From the NCBI GenBank assembly GCA_032251045.1, contig JAVVEW010000071.1, forward strand, positions 1-9,318: a DNA stretch of 9,318 nt, written 5' to 3'. A program made the translations under genes and the position numbers. The notes beneath the pieces were generated by a model. The model saw nothing but the letters and a program-made list of their open reading frames with translations, was not told the DNA's origin and did no database searches. Below are positions 1 to 6,881 of the stretch, piece by piece (position 1 is the first letter of the stretch; each line of letters begins with the position of its first letter). The stretch comes from JAVVEW01 sp032251045. Its GTDB lineage: Bacteria > Pseudomonadota > Gammaproteobacteria > Methylococcales > Methylomonadaceae.

Positions 1-196
1 CCTGGCCGTGGAATGCGCGTTGCGCGGCGAGCCCGGCGTGATCGGTCATGATGAAGATCAGAACAACGTGCTGCGCGCCATCGAGTTTCCGCGCATCAAA
101 GGCGGCAAGCCGTTTGATATTGACCAGCCCTGGTTTGCCGCTTTGCTGGCCGACATCGGTCAGCACAAAGGTGCGAAAGTCGCTGTCGCCCATTGA
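1..196 (+). CDS. C-terminal end of a 6-phosphofructokinase-like protein (partial)
   Basis: This is the last 64 codons of a gene that begins before the window; the frame is open from base 2 to the TGA at 194-196. The fragment runs LAVECALRGEPGVIGHDED and then IEFPRIKGGKPFDID, PWF and LLADIGQ. This order matches the C-terminal layout of the PFK family: a helix carrying AV-x-x-AL-x-G, a V-x-G strand, an I-x-x-x-R-I strand, a D, then W-x-x-x-L-x-x-x-GQ at the end. In that family the enzyme phosphorylates fructose 6-phosphate in the cytoplasm, using ATP or pyrophosphate. Methanotrophs typically use a PPi-dependent form, but the catalytic residues that would decide the donor lie outside the window. 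I infer the family from memory of its C-terminal pattern, so confidence is moderate. The fragment ends 87 bases before the next gene. Confidence 0.5.
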   Translation, partial: LAVECALRGEPGVIGHDEDQNNVLRAIEFPRIKGGKPFDIDQPWFAALLADIGQHKGAKVAVAH

Positions 197-230
197 TTTC
201 ATGCCTGGAAACGCCGCTCAGGCATAAAAT
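196..230. repeat. Imperfect inverted repeat (hairpin) at the end of the PFK-like gene
   Basis: ATGCCTG at 201-207 pairs with CAGGCAT at 219-225 around an 11-base loop. The stem extends past one C/A mismatch with ATTT at 196-199 against AAAT at 227-230. That gives 11 paired bases overlapping the last base of the stop codon. No T-run follows on either strand, so it is not a textbook intrinsic terminator. It could stabilise the 3' end of the upstream message or act as a weak terminator. Confidence 0.45.
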
Positions 231-283
231 GGCTATCAACCCTCGGTGGGCGTCCAGGCGTCCGCCGATTGCTGGAGTTTGTC

Positions 284-670
284 ATGAAAAAATTGTTGAC
301 CGCACTGCTGCTGTTACCAACGCTGGTGTTTGCCGCCGAAGACAAGCCTGCTGAGTGGCAGGGTACCTCGTTGTCGGATGCCACCATCAAGAAAATCCAG
401 GCCGCCAAATATCGATACAACAAATGTATCGTCAAGGCGCTGGAAAACCAGGCCAAGGAAAAAGTCGATATTCGTGAAGGTGCGGCCAAAGTGGTTAAAC
501 AGTGTGAGCCGGAATTGAGTCAGGTCAATGCCGTGTATAGCGCCGAGAAAGTACCTGAAGTGATTATTGGCCGGCACATGAAACAAATCCGCACACAAAC
601 CACCCGTAATGTGCTGAAACAGCTGATGCTGGTCGAGGCCGCCCGCAAATCCGGGCAAAAGCTCAACTAA
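284..670 (+). CDS. Small exported helical protein of unknown function
   Basis: This encodes a 128-residue protein. I chose ATG 284 because GGAG at 274-277 sits 6 bases upstream and because it begins a clean signal peptide: MKK, a Leu-rich core (residues 4-16), and an AxA-like site with likely cleavage after Ala17 or Ala18. A TTG 15 bases earlier in frame would spoil the signal. The mature part is charged and mostly helical in appearance, with exactly two cysteines, Cys48 (YNKC) and Cys74 (KQCEPE). These could form a disulfide in the periplasm. The C-terminal third is basic (residues 97-126). I do not recognise a named domain. The gene lies only 16 bases before the DUF2760 gene and probably leads the chaperone operon. 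That would link the operon to the cell envelope, but this is inference. Confidence 0.8.
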   Translation: MKKLLTALLLLPTLVFAAEDKPAEWQGTSLSDATIKKIQAAKYRYNKCIVKALENQAKEKVDIREGAAKVVKQCEPELSQVNAVYSAEKVPEVIIGRHMKQIRTQTTRNVLKQLMLVEAARKSGQKLN

Positions 671-686
671 ATTCTGGATAAAAATC

Positions 687-1352
687 ATGCCGCACTATCG
701 TATTGACCCTGGCTTGCTGCCGACTACGTTTGACCTGATTCACCTGGCTTTGGCCGGGACTATCGTGCTGTTATTGGTGTTTTGGCTGCTGACTTTGTTG
801 ATCAAGCTGTCCGGCAGTGCCAAGGCGCGTCAGCTGATGATTGACGAAACTCTGGCCCGTGCCGGTCAACATCTGCAACCGCCGGCGCCGGAAGTCAAGG
901 TGGTCGAAAAAATCGTCGAAGTCGTCAAGGAAATACCGGCGCCGGCGCCGGAGCCGGTGGTGCTAAAAGAAGCTACGCCCGATGCGGCCTTGCAATTGTT
1001 AAGCCTGCTGCAGAAAGAAGCTCGATTGGTCGATTTTCTGATGGAGGATGTTACCCAATTCCAGGATCATGAAGTCGGCGTGGCCGCCCGGGTAGTGCAT
1101 GAAGGCTGCAACAAAGTGCTGGCCGAGATCGTCGAACTGGAGCCGGTGCGTGCGGAGCCGGAAGGCGATAAAGTCACCTTGGCACCCGGTTTCGATGCCA
1201 GTTCGGTACGCCTGACCGGCAATATTCAGGGCCAGGCGCCGTTTACCGGTGTCTTGACCCACAAAGGCTGGCGGGCGAAAGCCTTGCACCTACCCAAGCT
1301 GACCGAAAAACACAATGTTCGTATTATTGCACCTGCGGAGGTTGAGCTATGA
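687..1352 (+). CDS. DUF2760 domain membrane-anchored protein
   Basis: This encodes a 221-residue protein. Residues 17-39 form one strong transmembrane helix (LIHLALAGTIVLLLVFWLL). It is followed by K40, K46 and R48, so the positive-inside rule predicts that the C-terminal part is cytoplasmic. A Pro/Val/Glu/Lys linker comes next (residues 65-93: PPAPEVKVVEKIVEVVKEIPAPAPEP). Residues about 98-221 match my memory of DUF2760, starting LQLLSLLQKEARLVDFL and containing VARVVHEGC-like helix residues 132-141. DUF2760 genes are commonly found beside divergent Hsp70 genes; its biochemical role is not known. ATG 687 has a modest GGA 8 bases upstream. The TGA overlaps the next gene's ATG by 4 bases (ATGA), which suggests translational coupling and a shared stoichiometry. 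I infer a membrane anchor or co-factor for the two Hsp70s. Confidence 0.85.
   Translation: MPHYRIDPGLLPTTFDLIHLALAGTIVLLLVFWLLTLLIKLSGSAKARQLMIDETLARAGQHLQPPAPEVKVVEKIVEVVKEIPAPAPEPVVLKEATPDAALQLLSLLQKEARLVDFLMEDVTQFQDHEVGVAARVVHEGCNKVLAEIVELEPVRAEPEGDKVTLAPGFDASSVRLTGNIQGQAPFTGVLTHKGWRAKALHLPKLTEKHNVRIIAPAEVEL
882..951. repeat. Three copies of the palindrome CCGGCGCCGG in the linker of the DUF2760 gene
   Basis: The 10-base perfect palindrome occurs at 882-891, 936-945 and 942-951; the last two overlap. The copies encode the PAPE and PAPAPE parts of the Pro-rich linker, and the bases between them encode the KVVEKIVEVVKE segment. The simplest explanation is codon choice in a Pro-Ala repeat, with possible slippage changing linker length. 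A protein-binding site is possible but not supported. Confidence 0.6.
1337..1341 (+). promoter_or_regulatory. Strong Shine-Dalgarno site for the first Hsp70 gene
   Basis: GGAGG lies 7 bases before ATG 1349, inside the 3' end of the DUF2760 gene. It fixes the start at 1349 and therefore supports the acidic N-terminal extension of the Hsp70 as truly translated. No equally strong site precedes a start nearer to the ATPase domain. Confidence 0.75.
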
Positions 1353-3391
1353 TCAAGCTGTTTGGTGACCGTAAAGAAGGTGAGACCCAGGATGGGCCGG
1401 TGCCGTCACAATCTGAATCATTGGCCGATACGCCTGAATCGTCAGATGAGGCGCCACATACGGAAGAAGCGTCTGCAACGATTACAGCGGAGGAGGATTC
1501 AGAACAGGAAGCTGATGTGACCGAGCAAGTCTTGGCCGCTGAGACGGAGGCGGGTGCACACTTTTCTGTCGGTATCGATCTTGGCACCACCCACTCGGTG
1601 TTGTCCTATGTCGATCTGACAGAAACTGATGTTGATCGCCATGTGCAAGAGGTTTTGCCGATACCGCAACTGATCGCGCCCGGTGAAGTCGATGACCTGT
1701 TGCAACTGCCGTCATTCATTTATCGGGCACATGCTCAAGAGCTGGCTGAAGGCGCGACAGCCTTGCCGTGGAACAGTGCGCCTGACTATCTGGTTGGCGG
1801 TATTGCCCGCAATCTGGGCGCAAAAACGCCAAGCCGACTGATTGCCAGTGCGAAAAGCTGGCTGTGCCATGCCGGAGTCGATTGCAAAGCGCCGATTCTG
1901 CCCACCGACGCTCCGGAAGAAGTCGAGAAAATTTCCCCTTACCAGGCCACGGTGGCTTATCTTGCGCATCTGCATGATGCCTGGCGGCACCGCTTTCCTG
2001 ACGCACCGCTTAACCAACAGGATTTGACTATCACCGTGCCGGCCTCGTTTGACCCTGCGGCGCGCGAGTTGACTGTGGAAGCGGCGCGAGAACTGGGTCT
2101 GGGACAGGCGGTCATCGTCGAAGAACCGCAGGCGGCGGTGTACAGCTGGATCGAACAAAGCCAGGGACAATGGCGCGATCAGGTTCAGGTCGGTGAAGTC
2201 ATTCTGGTGATCGATATCGGCGGCGGCACCACCGATTTGTCACTGGTCGCGGTGACCGAGCAGGATGGCAATCTGGAACTGAACCGGGTCGCGGTCGGCG
2301 ATCATATATTATTGGGCGGCGACAACATGGACTTGGCACTGGCGTACAGCCTGAAAGCCAAGCTGGAACAGGACGGCAAGCGCCTGGAGCCATGGCAGAT
2401 TCAGGCGCTGACTCATGCCTGCCGCGACGCCAAGGAAAAACTGTTCAATCAGCCTGACGTAGAGGCCATGCCCATGGTCGTGCCCAGCCGGGGTTCGTCG
2501 TTGATGGGCGGTTCGCTGCGCACCGAACTGACCCGCGCCGAACTGGATAGCGTGTTGGTTAATGGTTTCATGCCGGACGTACAGGTGTCGGAAAAGCCTG
2601 TGCAACGACCGCGTGGTGGTTTGCGCAGCGTCGGCCTGCCGTATGCCCAGGATGCCGCCATCACCCGCCACCTGGCGGCGTTTTTGAGCAAGCAGCGCGG
2701 TGCCACCGACGATCTGGCCGACATCAGCTTGCCGGAACACGCCTCTTTTCTGCATCCCAGCGCGGTGCTGTTCAATGGCGGCGTGCTCAAGGCCCAGCCC
2801 TTGGCCGAGCAACTGATGCGCGTGCTCAACCAATGGTTAACCGGCGAGCAAGCCCCTGAAGCACGTTTGTTGACCGGCATCGAGCTGGATCTGGCGGTGG
2901 CTCGGGGCGCGGCTTATTATGGCTATGTGCGCAAAGGCAAGGGCGTTCGCATCAAGGGCGGTACCGCCGCATCGTATTATGTCGGCGTGGAAAGCGCGAT
3001 GCCGGCGGTGCCGGGCATGCCGCCGGAAATCGAGGCCTTGTGCATCGCGCCGTTCGGCATGGAAGAAGGCACCGAAGCACCGCTGACCGGTAATGAATTC
3101 GGCCTGGTGGTGGGTGAGCCAGTACGGTTCCGGTTTTTCGCCTCGAAAGTGCGGCGTGACGATCCGGTGGGTCTGAGATTGCATGACTGGGGAGGCGACG
3201 AACTGGAAGAACTGGATGAAATTGAACTCACCTTGCCGGAAGAAGACCTGGCCAAAGGCGACGTGGTGCCGGTGGAATTGCTGTCGGAAGTGACCGAAAC
3301 CGGTACTTTGGCGCTGCATGCGGTGGCCAAACGCAGCGGACGGCGTTGGCGGGTGGAATTCGACGTGCGCGCTGGTGACGGTAACGCATGA
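1349..3391 (+). CDS. Divergent Hsp70-family ATPase with acidic N-terminal extension
   Basis: This encodes a 680-residue cytoplasmic protein. Residues 1-70 are an extension rich in Glu, Asp, Ser and Thr. The Hsp70 actin-like ATPase fold follows: phosphate-1 motif GIDLGTTHS (75-83), SAKSWL (167-172) with Lys169 in the place of the DnaK catalytic lysine, VPASF (230-234), EEPQAA (258-263), phosphate-2 motif DIGGGTTDLS (289-298), GDHILLGGDNMD (317-328), and adenosine-type VLFNGGVLKAQPL (473-485). ATP hydrolysis is therefore likely. I see no DVLLLD-like linker or DnaK substrate-binding domain; residues about 530-680 are a shorter, probably beta-rich, acidic region. It is related to the next gene along the ATPase domain, which suggests an old tandem duplication. 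It overlaps its neighbours by ATGA on both sides. Family assignment is certain; client and partner J-protein are unknown. Confidence 0.93.
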   Translation: MIKLFGDRKEGETQDGPVPSQSESLADTPESSDEAPHTEEASATITAEEDSEQEADVTEQVLAAETEAGAHFSVGIDLGTTHSVLSYVDLTETDVDRHVQEVLPIPQLIAPGEVDDLLQLPSFIYRAHAQELAEGATALPWNSAPDYLVGGIARNLGAKTPSRLIASAKSWLCHAGVDCKAPILPTDAPEEVEKISPYQATVAYLAHLHDAWRHRFPDAPLNQQDLTITVPASFDPAARELTVEAARELGLGQAVIVEEPQAAVYSWIEQSQGQWRDQVQVGEVILVIDIGGGTTDLSLVAVTEQDGNLELNRVAVGDHILLGGDNMDLALAYSLKAKLEQDGKRLEPWQIQALTHACRDAKEKLFNQPDVEAMPMVVPSRGSSLMGGSLRTELTRAELDSVLVNGFMPDVQVSEKPVQRPRGGLRSVGLPYAQDAAITRHLAAFLSKQRGATDDLADISLPEHASFLHPSAVLFNGGVLKAQPLAEQLMRVLNQWLTGEQAPEARLLTGIELDLAVARGAAYYGYVRKGKGVRIKGGTAASYYVGVESAMPAVPGMPPEIEALCIAPFGMEEGTEAPLTGNEFGLVVGEPVRFRFFASKVRRDDPVGLRLHDWGGDELEELDEIELTLPEEDLAKGDVVPVELLSEVTETGTLALHAVAKRSGRRWRVEFDVRAGDGNA

Positions 3392-6114
3392 CCCAGGCAA
3401 GGTTTCAGGTCGGCATCGACCTTGGCACTACCCATACCGCGGTGGCCTATGTCGAACCGGGACAGACCGAGATCAGGCTATTGCCGGTAGAACAACTGAT
3501 TGCACCCGGTGAAGTCGCAGCCAGGCCGTTATTGCCCTCGGTGCGCTACCATCTGGCCGAAGGCGAGCTGGCCGACAGCGATCTGATATACCAACACCAG
3601 GGCGCGATACTGGGTGAAGCTGCCCGGCTGTTAGGTGCGAAAAGTCAGGGTCGGCTGGTGACCAGTGCAAAAAGCTGGTTGTCGCACCCCGGTGTCGACC
3701 CCAAACAGGCCATTCTGCCCTGGGCGGCGGCGGAGGCTATCGACAAGATTTCCCCGGTAGACGCCAGTGCCGGGTATCTGGCGCATATCGCCAGTATCTG
3801 GCGGCATCGTTTTCCCCAAGCGCCATTGCCGGAACAGGATATTGTGCTGACCGTGCCGGCTTCGTTCGATCAGGGCGCACGCGCCTTGACCCTGGAAGCA
3901 GCACGGCTGGCGGGTTTAACGCGGGTGCGTTTGCTGGAAGAGCCGCAGGCGGTGATGTATGACTGGCTCAGGCGGCAAGGCGATCAGGTCGGTCAGGCGT
4001 TGTCCGATGTGAAGCTACTGCTGATTCTGGATGTCGGCGGCGGCACCACCGACCTGACCTTGATTCAGGTCGAAGCCACTGACACCGATAGCCAACCCAA
4101 ATTGACCCGGATCGGCGTCGGCGATCATTTGCTGCTGGGCGGCGATAACATCGACCTGACCCTGGCGCGGCGGCTGGAAACGCGCCTGGCTGGCGAAGGC
4201 AGACGCTTGTCGGCGGTGGAATTGGCGCAGCTGCTGGAACAATGCCGTATCGCCAAGGAAAAACTGCTGGCCGAAGCTGCGCCGCCGCAGTATCCGGTGA
4301 CGCTGTTAGGTGGCGGTTCCCGGCTGATCGGCGGCGCACGCACGGTCAATCTGGGTCGCGAAGACGTTTTGAATATTGTACTGGACGGTTTCCTGCCGTT
4401 GACCGGTTTGGACGACGTGCCCGAACGCCTGCGCTCCGGTGTGGTCGAGCTGGGCTTGCATTACGCCACCGAGGCGGCCTTCAGCAAACATATTGCCGAA
4501 TTTTTGCAGCGTTACCGTCAGGTGGCGATGGCCGCCACCGGCGCGGACGTACCGGCACCCGATGCGGTGTTGCTGAACGGTGGTTTGTTCAACAGCAGGG
4601 CCTTGTCGGCACGGGTGGAAAGCTTGCTGTGCGGCTGGCGCGGGCAAGCGATCAAGCGCCTGGACAATCCCCGGCCGGAACTGGCCGTGGCCCTGGGTGC
4701 GGCGGCTTTTGCCCTGACTTTGCGCGATCGCACGCTGAAAATCGGCGGCGGCGCGGCGCGCAGTTATTTTTTGCGTGTGGAAGCCGATGGCTATCAGCAA
4801 CAAGGCGTGTGTCTGTTGCCCAGCGGCACCGAGGAAGAGCGGGAAGTGATTTTGCCGGAGCGCAGTTTCGCGCTTCGGGTGGGCCAGCCGGTGCGTTTCG
4901 ATTTGCTGTCGCTGACCGGCGATGGCGTTTACCAACCCGGCGCTTTGGTCACGCTCGATCAAGAACGTTGCCAGGCATTGCCGCCGCTGACCCTGGCGTT
5001 GCCCGGTACGCCGGGTGAAACCGAAACCGTGCAGCTGGCGGCAACCTTGACCGAAATCGGCAGTCTGCGTTTGCAGTGCCTGTCGACTGCCGATGTGAGC
5101 CGGCGCTGGGATGTTGAATTTCAGCTGCGCGGTGGCGTGTCCTCAAGTGATAGCACGTTTCAGCAGCCGGCCAGCTGGCCGCAAGTCGTCGAGCTGATCA
5201 GTCAGGTGTACGGAAGCAAGTCCAAAAGCGTTGATCCGAAAGCGGTGCGCGCACTGCGTGCAGCACTGGAAAAACATCTAGGCGCCCGCGAGCAATGGCC
5301 GACGGCGTTGCTGCGTGCCTTGTTCGGACTGTTGCTGGACGGTGCCAAATATCGGCGACGCAGCGCTTTTCATGAACGGGTCTGGTTCAATCTGGCCGGG
5401 TTTTGTCTGCGGCCGGGTTTTGGCGATGCCCTGGACGATTGGCGGATGGGTGAAATTCTGCCGCTGTATGGCAAGGGTTTGCAATTTGTCGACGAAGCGC
5501 AGAACTGGTCGGAATGGTGGACGTTCTGGCGCAGAATCGCCGGCGGCCTGGACGAGGCCACCCAGCAGGCGTTATTGCGCGATTTAAGTAAATTTCTCGA
5601 CCCGGCTTCGGCGCGTCAGGCCGGTATCGCCAAGCAACTGAAGCTGAAAAGCTTGGAAGACATGGCGCGGCTGGCCGGCAGTCTGGAACGCTTGCCATTG
5701 AACAATAAACAACTACTGGGCGAGTGGCTGTGTACAAGCCTTAAAAAAACCAAAGCACCGGCCGCGTTATGGTGGGCGCTGGGCCGGGTCGGCGCACGCC
5801 AGTTGTTACATGGCAGCGATCATCTGGTACTGCCACAGGAAGCTATCATGCCCTGGCTGGAACACGCCCTGGCCGCCGACTGGGAGGCGTTTCCGGAAAG
5901 CCGTTTTGCTGCCGTGTCGTTAAGTCGCAGAGTGGGCGACCGGATGCGTGATGTCGATGATGCGACTCGCCAAAAGGTGATCGACCGGCTGGAGAAGATA
6001 AAAGCGCCTGCGTCATGGATAGACTGGATGACCACGCCAGAAGCGTTGGACGCCCAACAACAACAGCAGATTTTCGGCGAGGCCTTGCCGCCGGGTCTGA
6101 AATTGATGCGTTAA
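3388..6114 (+). CDS. Second divergent Hsp70-family ATPase with long helical C-terminal region (DUF3731-like)
   Basis: This encodes a 908-residue protein, far longer than DnaK (about 640). The ATPase motifs are GIDLGTTHT (9-17), SAKSWL (93-98, Lys95), VPASF (156-160), EEPQAV (184-189), DVGGGTTDLT (215-224), GDHLLLGGDNID (245-256) and VLLNGGLFNSRAL (394-406). The same signature sequences as in the preceding Hsp70 show the two are paralogs, but here the ATPase starts almost at the N terminus. Residues about 450-585 parallel the beta-rich tail of the first protein. Residues about 590-908 form an added, mainly helical, Trp-rich region, including WSEWWTFWRR (707-716). From memory, this position and length fit DUF3731, a domain found after Hsp70 ATPase domains. 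ATG 3388 overlaps the previous TGA by 4 bases and has only a weak Shine-Dalgarno, so translation probably depends on coupling. Confidence 0.92.
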   Translation: MTQARFQVGIDLGTTHTAVAYVEPGQTEIRLLPVEQLIAPGEVAARPLLPSVRYHLAEGELADSDLIYQHQGAILGEAARLLGAKSQGRLVTSAKSWLSHPGVDPKQAILPWAAAEAIDKISPVDASAGYLAHIASIWRHRFPQAPLPEQDIVLTVPASFDQGARALTLEAARLAGLTRVRLLEEPQAVMYDWLRRQGDQVGQALSDVKLLLILDVGGGTTDLTLIQVEATDTDSQPKLTRIGVGDHLLLGGDNIDLTLARRLETRLAGEGRRLSAVELAQLLEQCRIAKEKLLAEAAPPQYPVTLLGGGSRLIGGARTVNLGREDVLNIVLDGFLPLTGLDDVPERLRSGVVELGLHYATEAAFSKHIAEFLQRYRQVAMAATGADVPAPDAVLLNGGLFNSRALSARVESLLCGWRGQAIKRLDNPRPELAVALGAAAFALTLRDRTLKIGGGAARSYFLRVEADGYQQQGVCLLPSGTEEEREVILPERSFALRVGQPVRFDLLSLTGDGVYQPGALVTLDQERCQALPPLTLALPGTPGETETVQLAATLTEIGSLRLQCLSTADVSRRWDVEFQLRGGVSSSDSTFQQPASWPQVVELISQVYGSKSKSVDPKAVRALRAALEKHLGAREQWPTALLRALFGLLLDGAKYRRRSAFHERVWFNLAGFCLRPGFGDALDDWRMGEILPLYGKGLQFVDEAQNWSEWWTFWRRIAGGLDEATQQALLRDLSKFLDPASARQAGIAKQLKLKSLEDMARLAGSLERLPLNNKQLLGEWLCTSLKKTKAPAALWWALGRVGARQLLHGSDHLVLPQEAIMPWLEHALAADWEAFPESRFAAVSLSRRVGDRMRDVDDATRQKVIDRLEKIKAPASWIDWMTTPEALDAQQQQQIFGEALPPGLKLMR

Positions 6115-6238
6115 ACAGGAGTGGGCGTTTATACTGATAGGGCTGCATCGCTTGGACATCGTTTGTCCTATTCAATACCGGCGTAAGCCAATTTTCGATG
6201 ATTTTCGTATACAGAGGCGCAATGTTCAGGATCAGCTT
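6115..6238 (+). other. 124-base gap between chaperone block and glycogen genes
   Basis: No terminator with a T-run is visible here. TATACT at 6130-6135 resembles a -10 box, and TATACA at 6208-6213 is another. Neither has a convincing -35 box at normal spacing. A small hairpin, GGACA 6154-6158 with TGTCC 6164-6168 around a 5-base loop, competes with a longer-range pairing of ATAGG 6137-6141 and CCTAT 6167-6171. A promoter for the DUF4912/GH57 pair may lie here, but I cannot place it. Confidence 0.3.
6228..6231 (+). promoter_or_regulatory. Shine-Dalgarno that decides the GTG start of the DUF4912 gene
   Basis: AGGA lies 7 bases before GTG 6239. The frame is open further upstream to a TTG at 6152, but the 29 residues this would add look unlike a conserved start. 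The protein read from 6239 begins MKLEKEQLLAISEDI, which resembles the usual opening of DUF4912 proteins as I remember them. Confidence 0.65.
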
Positions 6239-6877
6239 GTGAAACTGGAAAAAGAGCAATTGCTGGCTATCAGTGAAGACATTCATCATCGTTTTGCACC
6301 TAAAAACCAGACTCAGGCAACGTCATTGACCTTACTGCCGGTCGATCCCTTTCATGCCTATCTCTATTGCCCGCAGCCACCGGCTATGAAGGCTATGGAT
6401 ACTGCCTGGCGACTACAGATTTATTGCAGCCCCGACATGCCGGTCTCGGCGACCGGTCAGGCGACTTTGTGGCTGGATTCGGTGATGACCGACTGGCCGG
6501 AATATTTGCATTTGCCGATGCCGGTGGATAACAGCTATTACCATGCGATCATTGGTATTGATGATCATCAACAGGGTTTTCTCCCGGTTTATCGTTCCAA
6601 CCATATCGATGTGCCGCGTGCCAAGCCGCCGCTGAGTCTGAACCATGTTTGGCCTGAGCGGCCGGTTTTTTATGATCAGGCGCAAATTGATACCCTGATT
6701 CAGCGACTTATTGAAAGCACAGGTTCTTATCTGAGTCAGCATCAACAAAGCCCTGGCATTGAGCAAACGTTGCCGGAAATGGTGCAACAAGGCTGGCGTT
6801 ATCAACGCTCACCCCCCAATGTATACCAGTCTTTGGAGCGTTTGTCGTGCGGGTTAAGCTCTTCACAGCTGGGTTGA
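6239..6877 (+). CDS. DUF4912 domain protein
   Basis: From the GTG at 6239 this is a 212-residue soluble protein with no signal peptide or membrane segment. After the N-terminal helix (KLEKEQLLAISEDIHHRFAP) comes the region I recognise as DUF4912. It contains LTLLPVDPFHAYLYC with conserved-looking aromatic residues, W-R-LQIYCSPD, then FWL-type strands and a motif around YYHAIIGIDDHQQGFLPVYRSNHI. The C-terminal 60 residues look helical and degenerate. DUF4912 proteins often sit beside GH57 branching enzymes or other glycan genes; their molecular role is unproven, and an accessory or carbohydrate-binding role is inference. The TGA at 6875-6877 is 4 bases before the GH57 start, so the two are almost certainly co-transcribed. 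A longer form from TTG 6152 (241 residues) is less likely. Confidence 0.75.
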   Translation: MKLEKEQLLAISEDIHHRFAPKNQTQATSLTLLPVDPFHAYLYCPQPPAMKAMDTAWRLQIYCSPDMPVSATGQATLWLDSVMTDWPEYLHLPMPVDNSYYHAIIGIDDHQQGFLPVYRSNHIDVPRAKPPLSLNHVWPERPVFYDQAQIDTLIQRLIESTGSYLSQHQQSPGIEQTLPEMVQQGWRYQRSPPNVYQSLERLSCGLSSSQLG

Positions 6878-6881
6878 GGAC

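Noticed and set aside
196..230. Intrinsic terminator for the PFK-like gene
   Set aside because: The stem is good, but A bases rather than a T-run follow it on the + strand, and the - strand has no T-run either.
269..283. TTG start at 269 for the small exported protein
   Set aside because: It adds LEFV before MKK, breaks the signal-peptide pattern and overlaps the ribosome site serving ATG 284.
882..951. Operator or recombination site made of CCGGCGCCGG palindromes
   Set aside because: The repeats fall in frame inside a Pro-Ala linker and are explained by codon use, with no other sign of a site.
2837..3400. 187-residue open frame on the - strand across the Hsp70 junction
   Set aside because: It is antisense to two conserved genes and has no domain or start signal.
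4306..4962. 218-residue open frame on the - strand
   Set aside because: It is antisense to the Hsp70 ATPase coding sequence, with no recognisable family and many His/Gln residues expected from complemented codons.
4242..5018. 258-residue open frame on the + strand inside the second Hsp70
   Set aside because: It is out of frame with a clearly conserved Hsp70 and is Arg/Ala/Gly-rich, typical of a GC-rich shadow frame.
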